From positions 1 through 64,000 of the forward strand of contig JBKECP010000009.1 of the NCBI GenBank assembly GCA_047974765.1: 64,000 bases of DNA, in the 5' to 3' direction. The stretch's first letter is position 1. The number at the start of each line of letters is the position of its first letter. Shown in pieces: positions 44,311-52,340 of this stretch. The position numbers and the translations under genes are program-made. The notes beneath the pieces were generated by a model. It did not search any database, was not told where the DNA came from, and worked only from the letters and a program-made list of their open reading frames with translations. This DNA is from JBKECP01 sp047974765 (GTDB taxonomy: Bacteria; Pseudomonadota; Gammaproteobacteria; Pseudomonadales; Halieaceae).

Positions 44311-46641
44311 TTAACTACAGGGGAAATCCCAGGTAACCGCTGAGGCATTAAGTGGGTTCAGTGTAATTCTTGCCATAGGTGGCTTGCCTTCCTCAAAGCC
44401 TCCGTTACTGACCCTTAAATTAAAACTAAAGGCACCGGGATAATAAAGATAGGGTACGCTAACGGACGTTGATGATTGAATTGTACAGTTATTAATACCC
44501 TCTACCGTGATAGTGGAATCACCAGCTGGTGCATAGTTATACAGGTCTGCAACATACACGACGTAATCAATATCAGTTTCTACAGAGCCTGCTATTTGGC
44601 CGCTTGATGAAGATACGGCAGTGACCTGGCCCGTCGCAGAGGTTGTCGGCGGTGTGGCAACAGTGATACCAAACTGGTTGTCCTGAGACATGGTCAATAT
44701 GATGCTGTCTGAGACATTGAGCAGTTTGCGACTGCACCAGATACCATCGCCATCTCGTGGGCAGAGCAGGCCGTTATACAGAGCTGGCTGATCATTGAAG
44801 TTGTAGCCGCCATCTGGAACATCAGCGGCGGACTCCCCACCAAAATCAACAAAAGTTTCTTCAAAACCTGTCAGACAATCCCCTGTTCTGGAATTGCCAC
44901 AATAAGCCGGGTCATAGATATGATTTTCGTTGTGATCGACCCAGGCCTCTGGCAAGTTGACAAAATTGTCTGTGAAATTTTCTTCCTGATTGAAAATGCC
45001 ATCACCATTGCGATCGATAAAGGACTCCTCGCCAATGGCTGTTACCAGAATCGTGGTGCGTCCGGGATGAACCCGCTTGGTATTGACCCGGGCCGGAGGC
45101 GTTGCACCGAGATCTTCCGGACAGGGGCCATAGGTGCCGTTGTGGCTGTGACAACTGTAACCCTCTGAGTAGATTGTCTGGATAGCATCGTTCATAAAAG
45201 TAGCATCAGGATAGCGGGGATTACCACTGGTCCACAGAACAGAACACTGACCGCTCGCCGGAGTGCCACCGGCGCGCTCACCATTGCTGACACCTGTGAT
45301 GCAGGAGCCATCGATCGTACCAAATTCGGTGGTGAAGACGGCAGCCGTTCCATCTGTAACAGGATTGTTGAACTTGTCTGCCATACGCACAATGATGGTG
45401 CGCTCTACGCCATCTTTGGTCATGCCGCCATCGACAATGAATCCTCCCTCAACGGACAGGCTGATAGAGTTTTGATCCGGCAAGCCGGTGGTAACAGCGA
45501 GGATGGCTGATACCGTGGATAGTGGTTCGGAATTGTTGTCTGTGGCCTCAATAGTGGCAATGACCCGTACCGTGGTTGGGATATCCCCTGAATTTACGGT
45601 AGTTGAGACCATGCCTTCGCCGTCACTAACGGCAGAGTTTCGAGCCAGATTAAGGCCACCTGTGGTGGTACTCAGTGCAAAGTTGACCGGAATACCCTGC
45701 ATTGGTGCGTTATTGCCGTTGACAACCTGGAAGGTGACCAGAGTTGATTCGGTTCGGCCTGTGCTGCCGCCTCCGGTGCCACGCAGTACGATCAGCTCAT
45801 GTTCGACACTGATGAAATTGAGACCGTTGGCACGAATGGATCCGATACCCAGGGAGGCAGAAGCACCTGATGAGCCGCCGTGAAGACTGGCGGTGATGTC
45901 ATCGCTACCCTGGCAGTTGGTGGCACTATAGGTGACACTAATGTGGCCCCCAGTTATTGCAACAGGGCTCTGGGGATCAAGGATGGCATCGCCACTGGCA
46001 ATACAGTTGCTGGTGATATTTACCGTTTCGGTAGTTGATGCGCGTTTTCCCTCTTCATCGACAATATCAATGATCAGTTCGGCAGAACCTCCGTAGACCA
46101 GTGCTGTTTCAGGCACAACACCGATTACGTTCTCCAGAAATACGCCATCAACCAGATAGCCCAGCCGCAAGCCTGCTTTTTCTATCTGGAGGTTGATGTC
46201 AGCTGTTGAGCTTTCACCATCGCTGTTGGACACCTCAACGGAAATAGTGCCAGCTCCTGTAACTGCTTCAGCGATCGTCACCGTAAAGGTGGCAATACCA
46301 TCGGCATTGGTCAGTGCTGTTTCCGGGGAGACCGTGGCGAATTCAGAAGAAGCTGTTACCAGGGCATTTTGAACATTGCCGCCGCCAGTTTCCCTGACCC
46401 TGACTGACAGGGTTGCCGGTGCCGAGCCTGTCAGGCTGTTAGTGACCTGTCCACTTGAGTTGCGCAGTGTCAGTGTCAGTGTGTAGGGGCCGTTGGTGGT
46501 GGTACTGCCATCACCGCTGCCATCAGGGATGAAGCCGCCGCCGCCACCGCTACTGCCGCCGCCACCGCAGGCACCCAGCGCCAGTAAAATTACAAAAAAA
46601 GCCGTTAAGCGGCTGGTCAGAGTCGCGAACCGAGTGATCAT
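44311..46641 (-). CDS. Large exported lipoprotein with Ig-like (Big/invasin-type) repeats
   Basis: A 776-residue surface or periplasmic lipoprotein: signal peptide with lipobox LALGAC (Cys25), then a Gly/Ser-rich linker (26-50). Several Ig-like beta domains follow; repeated segments such as NADGIATFTVTI and SDGEGMVSTTVNSG are typical of bacterial Ig-like/invasin D3 modules (about 52-400). The middle carries two Asp/Asn-rich loops, DRNGDGIFNQEE and DHNENHIYDPA, which look like calcium-binding loops. Probable adhesion or extracellular scaffolding; no enzyme motif seen. Its promoter region contains the structured dyad at 46696-46801. Confidence 0.75.
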   Translation of the reverse strand: MITRFATLTSRLTAFFVILLALGACGGGGSSGGGGGFIPDGSGDGSTTTNGPYTLTLTLRNSSGQVTNSLTGSAPATLSVRVRETGGGNVQNALVTASSEFATVSPETALTNADGIATFTVTIAEAVTGAGTISVEVSNSDGESSTADINLQIEKAGLRLGYLVDGVFLENVIGVVPETALVYGGSAELIIDIVDEEGKRASTTETVNITSNCIASGDAILDPQSPVAITGGHISVTYSATNCQGSDDITASLHGGSSGASASLGIGSIRANGLNFISVEHELIVLRGTGGGSTGRTESTLVTFQVVNGNNAPMQGIPVNFALSTTTGGLNLARNSAVSDGEGMVSTTVNSGDIPTTVRVIATIEATDNNSEPLSTVSAILAVTTGLPDQNSISLSVEGGFIVDGGMTKDGVERTIIVRMADKFNNPVTDGTAAVFTTEFGTIDGSCITGVSNGERAGGTPASGQCSVLWTSGNPRYPDATFMNDAIQTIYSEGYSCHSHNGTYGPCPEDLGATPPARVNTKRVHPGRTTILVTAIGEESFIDRNGDGIFNQEENFTDNFVNLPEAWVDHNENHIYDPAYCGNSRTGDCLTGFEETFVDFGGESAADVPDGGYNFNDQPALYNGLLCPRDGDGIWCSRKLLNVSDSIILTMSQDNQFGITVATPPTTSATGQVTAVSSSSGQIAGSVETDIDYVVYVADLYNYAPAGDSTITVEGINNCTIQSSTSVSVPYLYYPGAFSFNLRVSNGGFEEGKPPMARITLNPLNASAVTWDFPCS

Positions 46642-46695
46642 ATCTTCCCCTTATGCCCGCCGTAAAAGTAGGAGGTCTTGTCTGATATTTGAATA

Positions 46696-46801
46696 ACTTG
46701 TATTGGCCTGTAAAAAACGATATGCCAAGAGTCCCGTGATCGGGACGACAGAATATCACGTCTGTCATGGCAAAATGCCAGTCATAGTCGACAATACAAG
46801 T
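46696..46801. repeat. 106-bp structured inverted-repeat element
   Basis: Perfect 10-bp ends ACTTGTATTG (46696-46705) and CAATACAAGT (46792-46801). Inside, TGCCA/TGGCA (46723-46727 with 46768-46772) encloses two perfect hairpins: GTCCCG-tgat-CGGGAC (46731-46746) and GACAGA-8-TCTGTC (46747-46766). A small alternative hairpin TGGCA-aaa-TGCCA follows. It lies 55 bp upstream of the lipoprotein start, so it could be part of that 5' leader, a small RNA or a mobile element. No other copy was seen here. Confidence 0.55.
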
Positions 46802-46947
46802 AAATTGTCATTTCCACAGATAAAACGGAGTATTTGCAAGCGTGTTGCTCTGCTTCAGAGGTTTACCTGAAGAAAGGCTATTTATAGCACTTATCGGCCT
46901 TTGATACCGTGCATGATCGACGCAATTAAAAGCACATGATCCATAGC

Positions 46948-46963
46948 TGTGATTTATATCACA
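46948..46963. promoter_or_regulatory. CRP-like palindrome overlapping the Nramp-like stop
   Basis: TGTGATTTATATCACA has perfect CRP half-sites TGTGA and TCACA with the canonical 6-bp spacer. It overlaps the last codons of the Nramp-like gene, 307 bp upstream of the lipoprotein start. It may act on the lipoprotein gene or be a chance match. The rest of the 312-bp gap holds only the structured dyad. Confidence 0.3.
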
Positions 46964-48174
46964 CCGGAGACTCCCAGCAGCTTGATTGCGCCCAGAGCAG
47001 TGGCAACAAGCACGACCAGCAGACCCAGCAGATTGGCCAGGGGACCATTAACATAATCGCCCAGCAGACGACGTTGATTCATGACTACCAGCAGGAAAAC
47101 AGCCACCACTGGCAGTAAAAAGCCATTGGCTACCTGTGCAAAGATAATGGCTGTCATCGGTTTGCTGCCGATAGTGGCAAAGAGCGTGCCGGTAAGCAAT
47201 ACCAGTATCCAGATCAGGCGAAAACCGGGCGCTGATAATTCATTGCGCCAGCCGAGTGCCCCGCAAACCGCATAGGCGGCTGCCAGCGGTGCTGTAATGG
47301 CACTGGTCAGGCCGCCGGCGAAGAGACCGGCAGCAAAAACATAGTGTGCCCAGGAACCCAGCAGCGGTTCGAGTTGAACGGCCAGAGAATCACTGCTGAA
47401 GCTCAGATGGGTCTGAAAAAAGGCGGCGGCACTGGTGCTGAGAATGGCCAGTGTAATCAGTCCGCCGATACCAATCGACAGGCCTGTATCCAGCCGTGAT
47501 GCGCGCAGAGCCTGAGATACCGGTATGGATGAGGGCCATTTTTCCCGTACTGCATTGGCGTGCAAAAAAAGGTTGTAGGGCACAACGGTAGTACCGATCA
47601 GGGCGATTACGGTCATGATTGATCCATCTGGCAGACTTGGCCGGGTGATGCCCGACAGCATGGCCGACAGGGAGGGTTGGGTGTGCCAGGCGGTTATAAG
47701 AAAAACACTGCTCATGGCCAGCACCAGTAATATCAACACAGACTCAAGTATCCGGTAATGTCCCATCATCAGCAGTCCGGCAGCCGCAGCGCCAATAATC
47801 ACGGTCCAGACATTGCTGTTAACAGGGCCAATCAATTCCAGCGCCATGGCAGCACCGGCAATATTGCCTGCTTCGTAGGCGGCGTTGCCAATGCCAATGG
47901 CAGCAATGACCAGCAGTACAATACTTCGACCAATAATGGGGCTGTGAAAATAATTACGCAGCGCTTCTGCCAGCCCTTGTCGGGTGACAAGCCCCAGTCG
48001 TGCGGCCATCTCCTGTAACACGATGGTTGCTATCAGGGAAAAAAGTAATGCCCACAACAGTGCAAAACCAAAATGAGCACCGGCGCTGCTGGCCGTGGTG
48101 ATTGTACCCGGACCAATGAAAGCTGCCGTAACCAGTAGCCCAGGCCCGAATTGACGGAAAAAATTTGCAGACAT
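46954..48174 (-). CDS. Nramp-family-like membrane transporter without canonical metal ligands
   Basis: An inner-membrane protein of 406 residues with about eleven helices and the Nramp fold signature. In helix 1 the usual DPGN is GPGT (21-24). In helix 6 the usual A/T-V-M-P-H-N reads TTVVPYNLFLHA, so the Asp, Asn, Met and His of the Mn2+/Fe2+ site are all replaced. It belongs to the divergent part of the family, and its substrate is uncertain; calling it a manganese transporter would be unsafe. A longer frame begins at GTG 48243; the ATG at 48174 (MSANFFRQFGPG) matches family N-termini. Divergent from the glycosyltransferase. Confidence 0.8.
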   Translation of the reverse strand: MSANFFRQFGPGLLVTAAFIGPGTITTASSAGAHFGFALLWALLFSLIATIVLQEMAARLGLVTRQGLAEALRNYFHSPIIGRSIVLLVIAAIGIGNAAYEAGNIAGAAMALELIGPVNSNVWTVIIGAAAAGLLMMGHYRILESVLILLVLAMSSVFLITAWHTQPSLSAMLSGITRPSLPDGSIMTVIALIGTTVVPYNLFLHANAVREKWPSSIPVSQALRASRLDTGLSIGIGGLITLAILSTSAAAFFQTHLSFSSDSLAVQLEPLLGSWAHYVFAAGLFAGGLTSAITAPLAAAYAVCGALGWRNELSAPGFRLIWILVLLTGTLFATIGSKPMTAIIFAQVANGFLLPVVAVFLLVVMNQRRLLGDYVNGPLANLLGLLVVLVATALGAIKLLGVSGVI

Positions 48175-48227
48175 TAATGAGCCATTATTATTGAAAATAA
48201 GCGTGCCGATATTAGCAGTGTCTGTCC

Positions 48228-48274
48228 CTGTAATGGCAGTCACTGTAATGGCACCTGTAACGGCGGTGCTGTAA
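48228..48274. repeat. Four spaced CTGTAA repeats upstream of the Nramp-like gene
   Basis: CTGTAA occurs at 48228, 48243, 48255 and 48269 (steps of 15, 12 and 14 bases), three times extended to CTGTAAYGGC. The array lies 54-100 bp upstream of the ATG at 48174, in a region shared with the divergent glycosyltransferase gene. It may be a multi-site operator or simple tandem-repeat decay. Confidence 0.4.
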
Positions 48275-48329
48275 AAGCACCATTAAAAGGCCTGTTGCCA
48301 TCGTTACTTGCCTTCTGTGAACTGCTACC

Positions 48330-49193
48330 ATGCGGGCCATGTCCATCTGTACTAACAAGCCCGTATCCTTATCCATTTCAGTGGTGTTGTACAACAGCGA
48401 TCTCGAACTGCTTGCGCGAACACTGGTTTCTCTGCACAAGTCGCTTGACTACGCCCGTGCAAACCGATGGCTTTCGGCTGAAAAGATAGTGTTAGTTGAT
48501 AACGCATCCATGCCAGCTTATGTGGATAAACTGCGTGTATTGCTGGCCAGGGCTGATATAAAAATGGATGGTAAGCATGAATATCTCGTTGAGGCTGCCA
48601 GTAATAAGGGCTTTGGAGCTGGTCATAACCTCGCATTGACACACTGTAGCGATAGTGATTATCACCTGATTCTCAACCCCGATGTTGAGCTGGCAGAGGA
48701 TGCACTGGTGCTGGCCTGTCGTTATCTGGCGGCCCATCAGGATGCTGTGCTGGTAGCGCCCAGAGCCTTTGGCGGTAGTGGTGAGGTTGAATATCTCTGC
48801 AAGCGTTATCCATCGTTGGCGGTGCTGGCCGTGCGCGCCCTGGGTTTTGGCTGGTTGCGCCGTCTGTTTGCCGCTTCGCTGACACGCTATGAGTTGCGTG
48901 AGCAGGCGACAGTGACGCAGCCATTGGTGGTGCCGCTGGCTTCTGGTTGCTGCATGCTGGTGCGACGTGCAGATTTACAGGTGCTCAATGGTTTTAATGA
49001 GCGTTATTTTCTGTATTTTGAAGATTTTGACCTGTGTCTTCGCTTGTCTCAACGCGGGCATTTGCTGTTGCTGCCATCGATGAACATTGTGCATCATGGC
49101 GGCTACGCGGCCCGCAAGGGTTGGCAGCATGTTCGCCTTTTTTTGCGCAGTGGTTTGCGGTTCTTCAACGAGCATGGCTGGCGCTGGCTGTAA
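48330..49193 (+). CDS. Family 2 glycosyltransferase (rhamnosyltransferase WbbL-like)
   Basis: Transfers a sugar from an NDP-sugar to a surface glycan acceptor, cytoplasmic face. The 287 residues have the GT-A core: SISVVLYNSDLELLARTL near 15-32, LVDNAS, SNKGFGAGHN and LNPDVELAED, where NPDV replaces the DxD. The late FLYFEDFDLCLRLSQRG motif is typical of rhamnosyltransferases and mycofactocin-type GT2 enzymes. No other polysaccharide genes are adjacent, so donor and acceptor are unknown. The start could be ATG 48330 or the ATG four codons later. Confidence 0.85.
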   Translation: MRAMSICTNKPVSLSISVVLYNSDLELLARTLVSLHKSLDYARANRWLSAEKIVLVDNASMPAYVDKLRVLLARADIKMDGKHEYLVEAASNKGFGAGHNLALTHCSDSDYHLILNPDVELAEDALVLACRYLAAHQDAVLVAPRAFGGSGEVEYLCKRYPSLAVLAVRALGFGWLRRLFAASLTRYELREQATVTQPLVVPLASGCCMLVRRADLQVLNGFNERYFLYFEDFDLCLRLSQRGHLLLLPSMNIVHHGGYAARKGWQHVRLFLRSGLRFFNEHGWRWL

Positions 49194-49254
49194 GGCTGGC
49201 CACAAAAGCGCTAGACTGCGCTCCACCGTTTTCAGATGCACTGACTACCCGCTT

Positions 49255-50040
49255 ATGAGTGATACCCCAACTCAGCATCAGGCCATTAGCCACTACCGCT
49301 ACCTGCAGGCACTGGGTATTGCTCACTATGTTTCTGTTCTTGACCTGCCAGGAGCAGCACCCTCAATACGGCTTGCCGCACCTGTGGCCGCACCGGCCAT
49401 TGAGCGATCTGCATCGGTGAACAAAGCCCCTGAAGCTGAAGCTTTTAAAAAAGTACCGGCTGAGGGAACACTGCAAAATGAAGTGGCGGTAAATCAGCCT
49501 GTATTGTTGGCAGAACCGTCCCGTGGTGTGTTATCTGCACCGTCTTCAGCAGCGTCAGAACCCGCACCGGAACCAGAACAGTTCGAGGTTTCACACCGCC
49601 ATCAAAAGGTAATCTCTTTTCGGATGGCGGCGGTTGTGGCCGGGCCTTATCTGTGGCTGGAAGAGCTGGTTCAGGGCGTGCTGGCACGGGAACAGGTGGT
49701 ACTTATTCAGGCGATTTGTCGGGCGCTGGGTGTATTGGATAGAGAAAACAGTTCGCGTCCGCTGGTAGCCCGGTTTGAGTGGCCTATGCACCACAATCGT
49801 CAACTGGATCTGGGTGAAGAGGCAGCCCGTGTTGCTTTGGGCAGTTTTATTCGTCGACAGATGGATGAACAGCATTGTGAAGCTCTGGTGCTGTTGGGTG
49901 AACGCAGTCGTGAGCGCTTGCATGAAGCCCCGGTTGAAAAACTGTTGATAGAGACATTCAGCACCTTGCAAATGCTGGCAGAACCAGCATGCAAAGCCCG
50001 GGTGTGGCAGGATTTGCAACCCTTGCGAAGAGCGCAATAA
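49255..50040 (+). CDS. HolD-position protein, candidate DNA polymerase III psi subunit
   Basis: 261 residues in three parts: a short helical N-terminus (HYRYLQALGIAHYV, 14-27) followed by VLDLPGA; a low-complexity Ala/Pro/Glu linker (about 40-115); and a C-terminal alpha/beta domain (about 120-261). It overlaps rimI by one base, the position of holD in E. coli and Pseudomonas, and the N-terminal LQALGI resembles HolD. HolD of E. coli is only 137 residues, so this is a much longer form; identification rests on synteny and one weak motif. The open frame begins earlier, at 49087, but the ATG at 49255 clears the glycosyltransferase stop. Confidence 0.5.
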   Translation: MSDTPTQHQAISHYRYLQALGIAHYVSVLDLPGAAPSIRLAAPVAAPAIERSASVNKAPEAEAFKKVPAEGTLQNEVAVNQPVLLAEPSRGVLSAPSSAASEPAPEPEQFEVSHRHQKVISFRMAAVVAGPYLWLEELVQGVLAREQVVLIQAICRALGVLDRENSSRPLVARFEWPMHHNRQLDLGEEAARVALGSFIRRQMDEQHCEALVLLGERSRERLHEAPVEKLLIETFSTLQMLAEPACKARVWQDLQPLRRAQ

Positions 50041-50510
50041 TGATTGCCCGTGCAGATGACTCACGGTTGATTCGTCATGCGCTGACTGCCGATGCCTGCA
50101 TGCTGGCGGCTATTGATCGTCTGAGTAGTGTTTCACCGTGGTCAGAACAACAGTTTTTGCAGGTTTGTGAGTCTGTTGATGTTCTGAAAAACAGGGTTTT
50201 GGTCGCACAGGCAGGCCAGCAATTACAGGGTTTTGCCGTCATTTATCAGGTACTTGATGAGGCCAGTCTGCACAATATTGCCGTATTGCCGACCGTGCGG
50301 CGCCAGGGTGTAGGGGGGGCGTTATTGCAGCACTGTATTGATGAAGTCTTTGACCGGGCAGCTACACTGCTGCTTGAAGTACGCTTGTCCAATTTGGCTG
50401 CCATTGCCTTGTATCGTCGTTTTGGCTTTAAAGACGATGGTATTCGGCCAGATTATTACCCAGCAGCTCAGGGGCGTGAGGATGCGCTGCTGATGTCATT
50501 ACAGTTTTAA
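50040..50510 (+). CDS. rimI: Ribosomal protein S18-alanine N-acetyltransferase
   Basis: GNAT enzyme acetylating the N-terminal alanine of S18 from acetyl-CoA. The 156 residues have the acetyl-CoA loop RRQGVGGALLQHCI (about 85-98), LEVRLSNLAAIALYRRFGF and the RimI-specific ending DYYPAAQGREDALLM. Start ATG overlaps the upstream stop (TAATG at 50038-50042), so the two genes are coupled. Confidence 0.95.
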   Translation: MIARADDSRLIRHALTADACMLAAIDRLSSVSPWSEQQFLQVCESVDVLKNRVLVAQAGQQLQGFAVIYQVLDEASLHNIAVLPTVRRQGVGGALLQHCIDEVFDRAATLLLEVRLSNLAAIALYRRFGFKDDGIRPDYYPAAQGREDALLMSLQF

Positions 50511-50527
50511 CATTCAGGAATAAAAAC

Positions 50528-50938
50528 GTGAACGTACTGGAAACCGACTGGTGGACCTTGCTGTTGCCTCCTGAATGGTGGGCGGAGCATGAAGAAGAAA
50601 GCATCCTGATTGGTGATATCGATGATGTTGGTTGTATTGAAGTGAGCACCCTGCATAAATTTGAGGGCGAATTTGACCGGGCCGAAGTGCTGTCCATTGC
50701 CCAGGAAGAGACATCGGCCAGTGTGGAATGGAAAATACTGAGTTGTGGTGATTTTGAGGGGGTGAGTGCGGGTTTTGTCGAGGAAGATACCGCCATCCGC
50801 GAGTGGTATCTGGCTCGTGGCCCGCACCTGCTGTTTATCAGCTATAGCTGCGAGGTGTCTAACCGGGGTATGGACGATGCCGCTGTTGATGAAATACTTG
50901 ACACCTTGAGCATTGTGCAGTCCGCCAGTCAGAAATAG
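50528..50938 (+). CDS. Conserved acidic protein of unknown function downstream of rimI
   Basis: 136 residues, soluble and acidic, starting with GTG (MNVLETDWWTLLLPPEWWAE). It has a compact alpha/beta look, with a mixed-sheet pattern (IEVSTLHKFEGEF, HLLFISYSCEV) and a C-terminal helix. I do not recognise the family. It begins 17 bp after rimI and is probably in the same transcript. A short 38-bp gap separates it from convergent rnfE. Confidence 0.7.
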   Translation: MNVLETDWWTLLLPPEWWAEHEEESILIGDIDDVGCIEVSTLHKFEGEFDRAEVLSIAQEETSASVEWKILSCGDFEGVSAGFVEEDTAIREWYLARGPHLLFISYSCEVSNRGMDDAAVDEILDTLSIVQSASQK

Positions 50939-50976
50939 GCTTACTGGCTGCTTTGTGGCGGGCTTTTCAAGAGGCC

Positions 50977-51690
50977 TCAGTTGATGGTTCCTGTCACCCG
51001 CACCCGTTTACTGCCTTTTAGCGGTTTGACTTTGCGTGCATTCTGGCGGCGCTTGATAGTGGCGTCAATCAGATTTTTGACGGCAATAATCAGGCCGGTA
51101 AAGACAAAGGCGCCCGGCGGTAGTATAGCCAGTAAAAAAGCCTGATAGTTATCGGCCAGCACGATTTTCCAGCTGCTGGCTGTTGGGCCAAAGAGTAAAT
51201 CCATATTGGCAAAGATGGCTCCAGTACCAATGGTTTCCCGGATGGCACCCAGCAACACCAGTACCACACCAAAACCGGCACCCATCATCAAACCGTCAAA
51301 AAAAGCCAGCGGCAGTGGGTTTTTGCTGGCGTAGGCATCAGCCCGTCCGAGAATGACGCAATTGGTGGTAATCAGCGGCAAAAAGATACCGAGAATCTGG
51401 TAGAGCTCAAAGGCATAGGCCTGCATCAGTAGTTCGATGCAGGTCACAGCGGCGGCAATGATCATCACAAAAACTGGTAAACGGATGGCTTCGGATACGA
51501 CATTGCGAATCAGCGAAACTGCGGTGTTTGAACAAACCAGTACCAAAGTGGTGGCCGCCGCCAGCCCAAGAGCATTGACCACACTGGCCGTGACCGCCAG
51601 TAAGGGGCACAGTCCCAGTAGTTGAACAATGGCTGGATTATTCTTCCACAGACCATTGAGTGAGAGTTCCCTGTAATCCTGGGCGGCCAT
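50977..51690 (-). CDS. rnfE: Rnf electron transport complex subunit E
   Basis: Membrane subunit of the Rnf/Rsx complex, which couples ferredoxin:NAD electron transfer to ion movement or, as Rsx, reduces SoxR. The 237 residues have six hydrophobic helices (LWKNNPAIVQLLGLCPLLAV start) and a basic C-terminal tail (KRRQNARKVKP). RnfA and RnfE are paralogues with inverted topology. It is the last gene of the operon, sharing one base with rnfG. Confidence 0.97.
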   Translation of the reverse strand: MAAQDYRELSLNGLWKNNPAIVQLLGLCPLLAVTASVVNALGLAAATTLVLVCSNTAVSLIRNVVSEAIRLPVFVMIIAAAVTCIELLMQAYAFELYQILGIFLPLITTNCVILGRADAYASKNPLPLAFFDGLMMGAGFGVVLVLLGAIRETIGTGAIFANMDLLFGPTASSWKIVLADNYQAFLLAILPPGAFVFTGLIIAVKNLIDATIKRRQNARKVKPLKGSKRVRVTGTIN

Positions 51691-52340
51691 TACTGTGCTC
51701 CCTCCGGCTGATCTGCAGCCTTGTTTGCAAATAGCTCATCGTGCCGGTCCCTGGCATATTCAAGTGCGCGACGCGTGGCGGCAACAACTGCCCGCGGAGT
51801 AATAGTGGCGCCGGTAAACTGGTCAAATTTGCCACCGTCCTTGCGCACCGCCCAGTCTTCAATAGCCGGGTTGTCGAGAGAGTGCTGGTTAAAGCTGTAA
51901 ATCCAGTCAGATTTGTTGATGTCAATCTTATCACCCAGCCCCGGTGTTTCACGGTGATTGAGTACCCGTACACCGGCAATACTGCCATCGCGGTTGACGC
52001 CCACAATCAGTTCGATATCACCGGAGTAACCATCCGGAGCCAGTACCGGCAGAATCACCGCTACTGTCTGTTCACCCTGGCGGGCAAGGTAGATAGGCTT
52101 ATCCTGGTGCAGACCCAGGCCATTGTCAGCGGCAACAGCGATCAGTGTGTCGTCCAGCATATTGTTACTGTGGCGTGTGGCCGGCACGATCTCCAGCAGG
52201 GCTTTTTCTTCAGCCTGGCGCTGGGATTTGGCAATGGCATCTTGTGTCAGCAGGTAGGTGCCTGAAACCATTATTGTTGTTAGCACAGCAAACAGACCCA
52301 GTAACAGGCTATTGCGAGTTATAGAGGGGATCAGTGTCAT
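51690..52340 (-). CDS. rnfG: Rnf electron transport complex subunit G
   Basis: Flavoprotein subunit with one N-terminal membrane helix (about 8-30) and a periplasmic FMN-binding domain. FMN is attached covalently to a threonine of the TGATITPRAV segment (near residue 176). The 216 residues also show RETPGLGDKI, typical of the family. It overlaps rnfD and rnfE by one base each. Confidence 0.96.
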   Translation of the reverse strand: MTLIPSITRNSLLLGLFAVLTTIMVSGTYLLTQDAIAKSQRQAEEKALLEIVPATRHSNNMLDDTLIAVAADNGLGLHQDKPIYLARQGEQTVAVILPVLAPDGYSGDIELIVGVNRDGSIAGVRVLNHRETPGLGDKIDINKSDWIYSFNQHSLDNPAIEDWAVRKDGGKFDQFTGATITPRAVVAATRRALEYARDRHDELFANKAADQPEGAQ

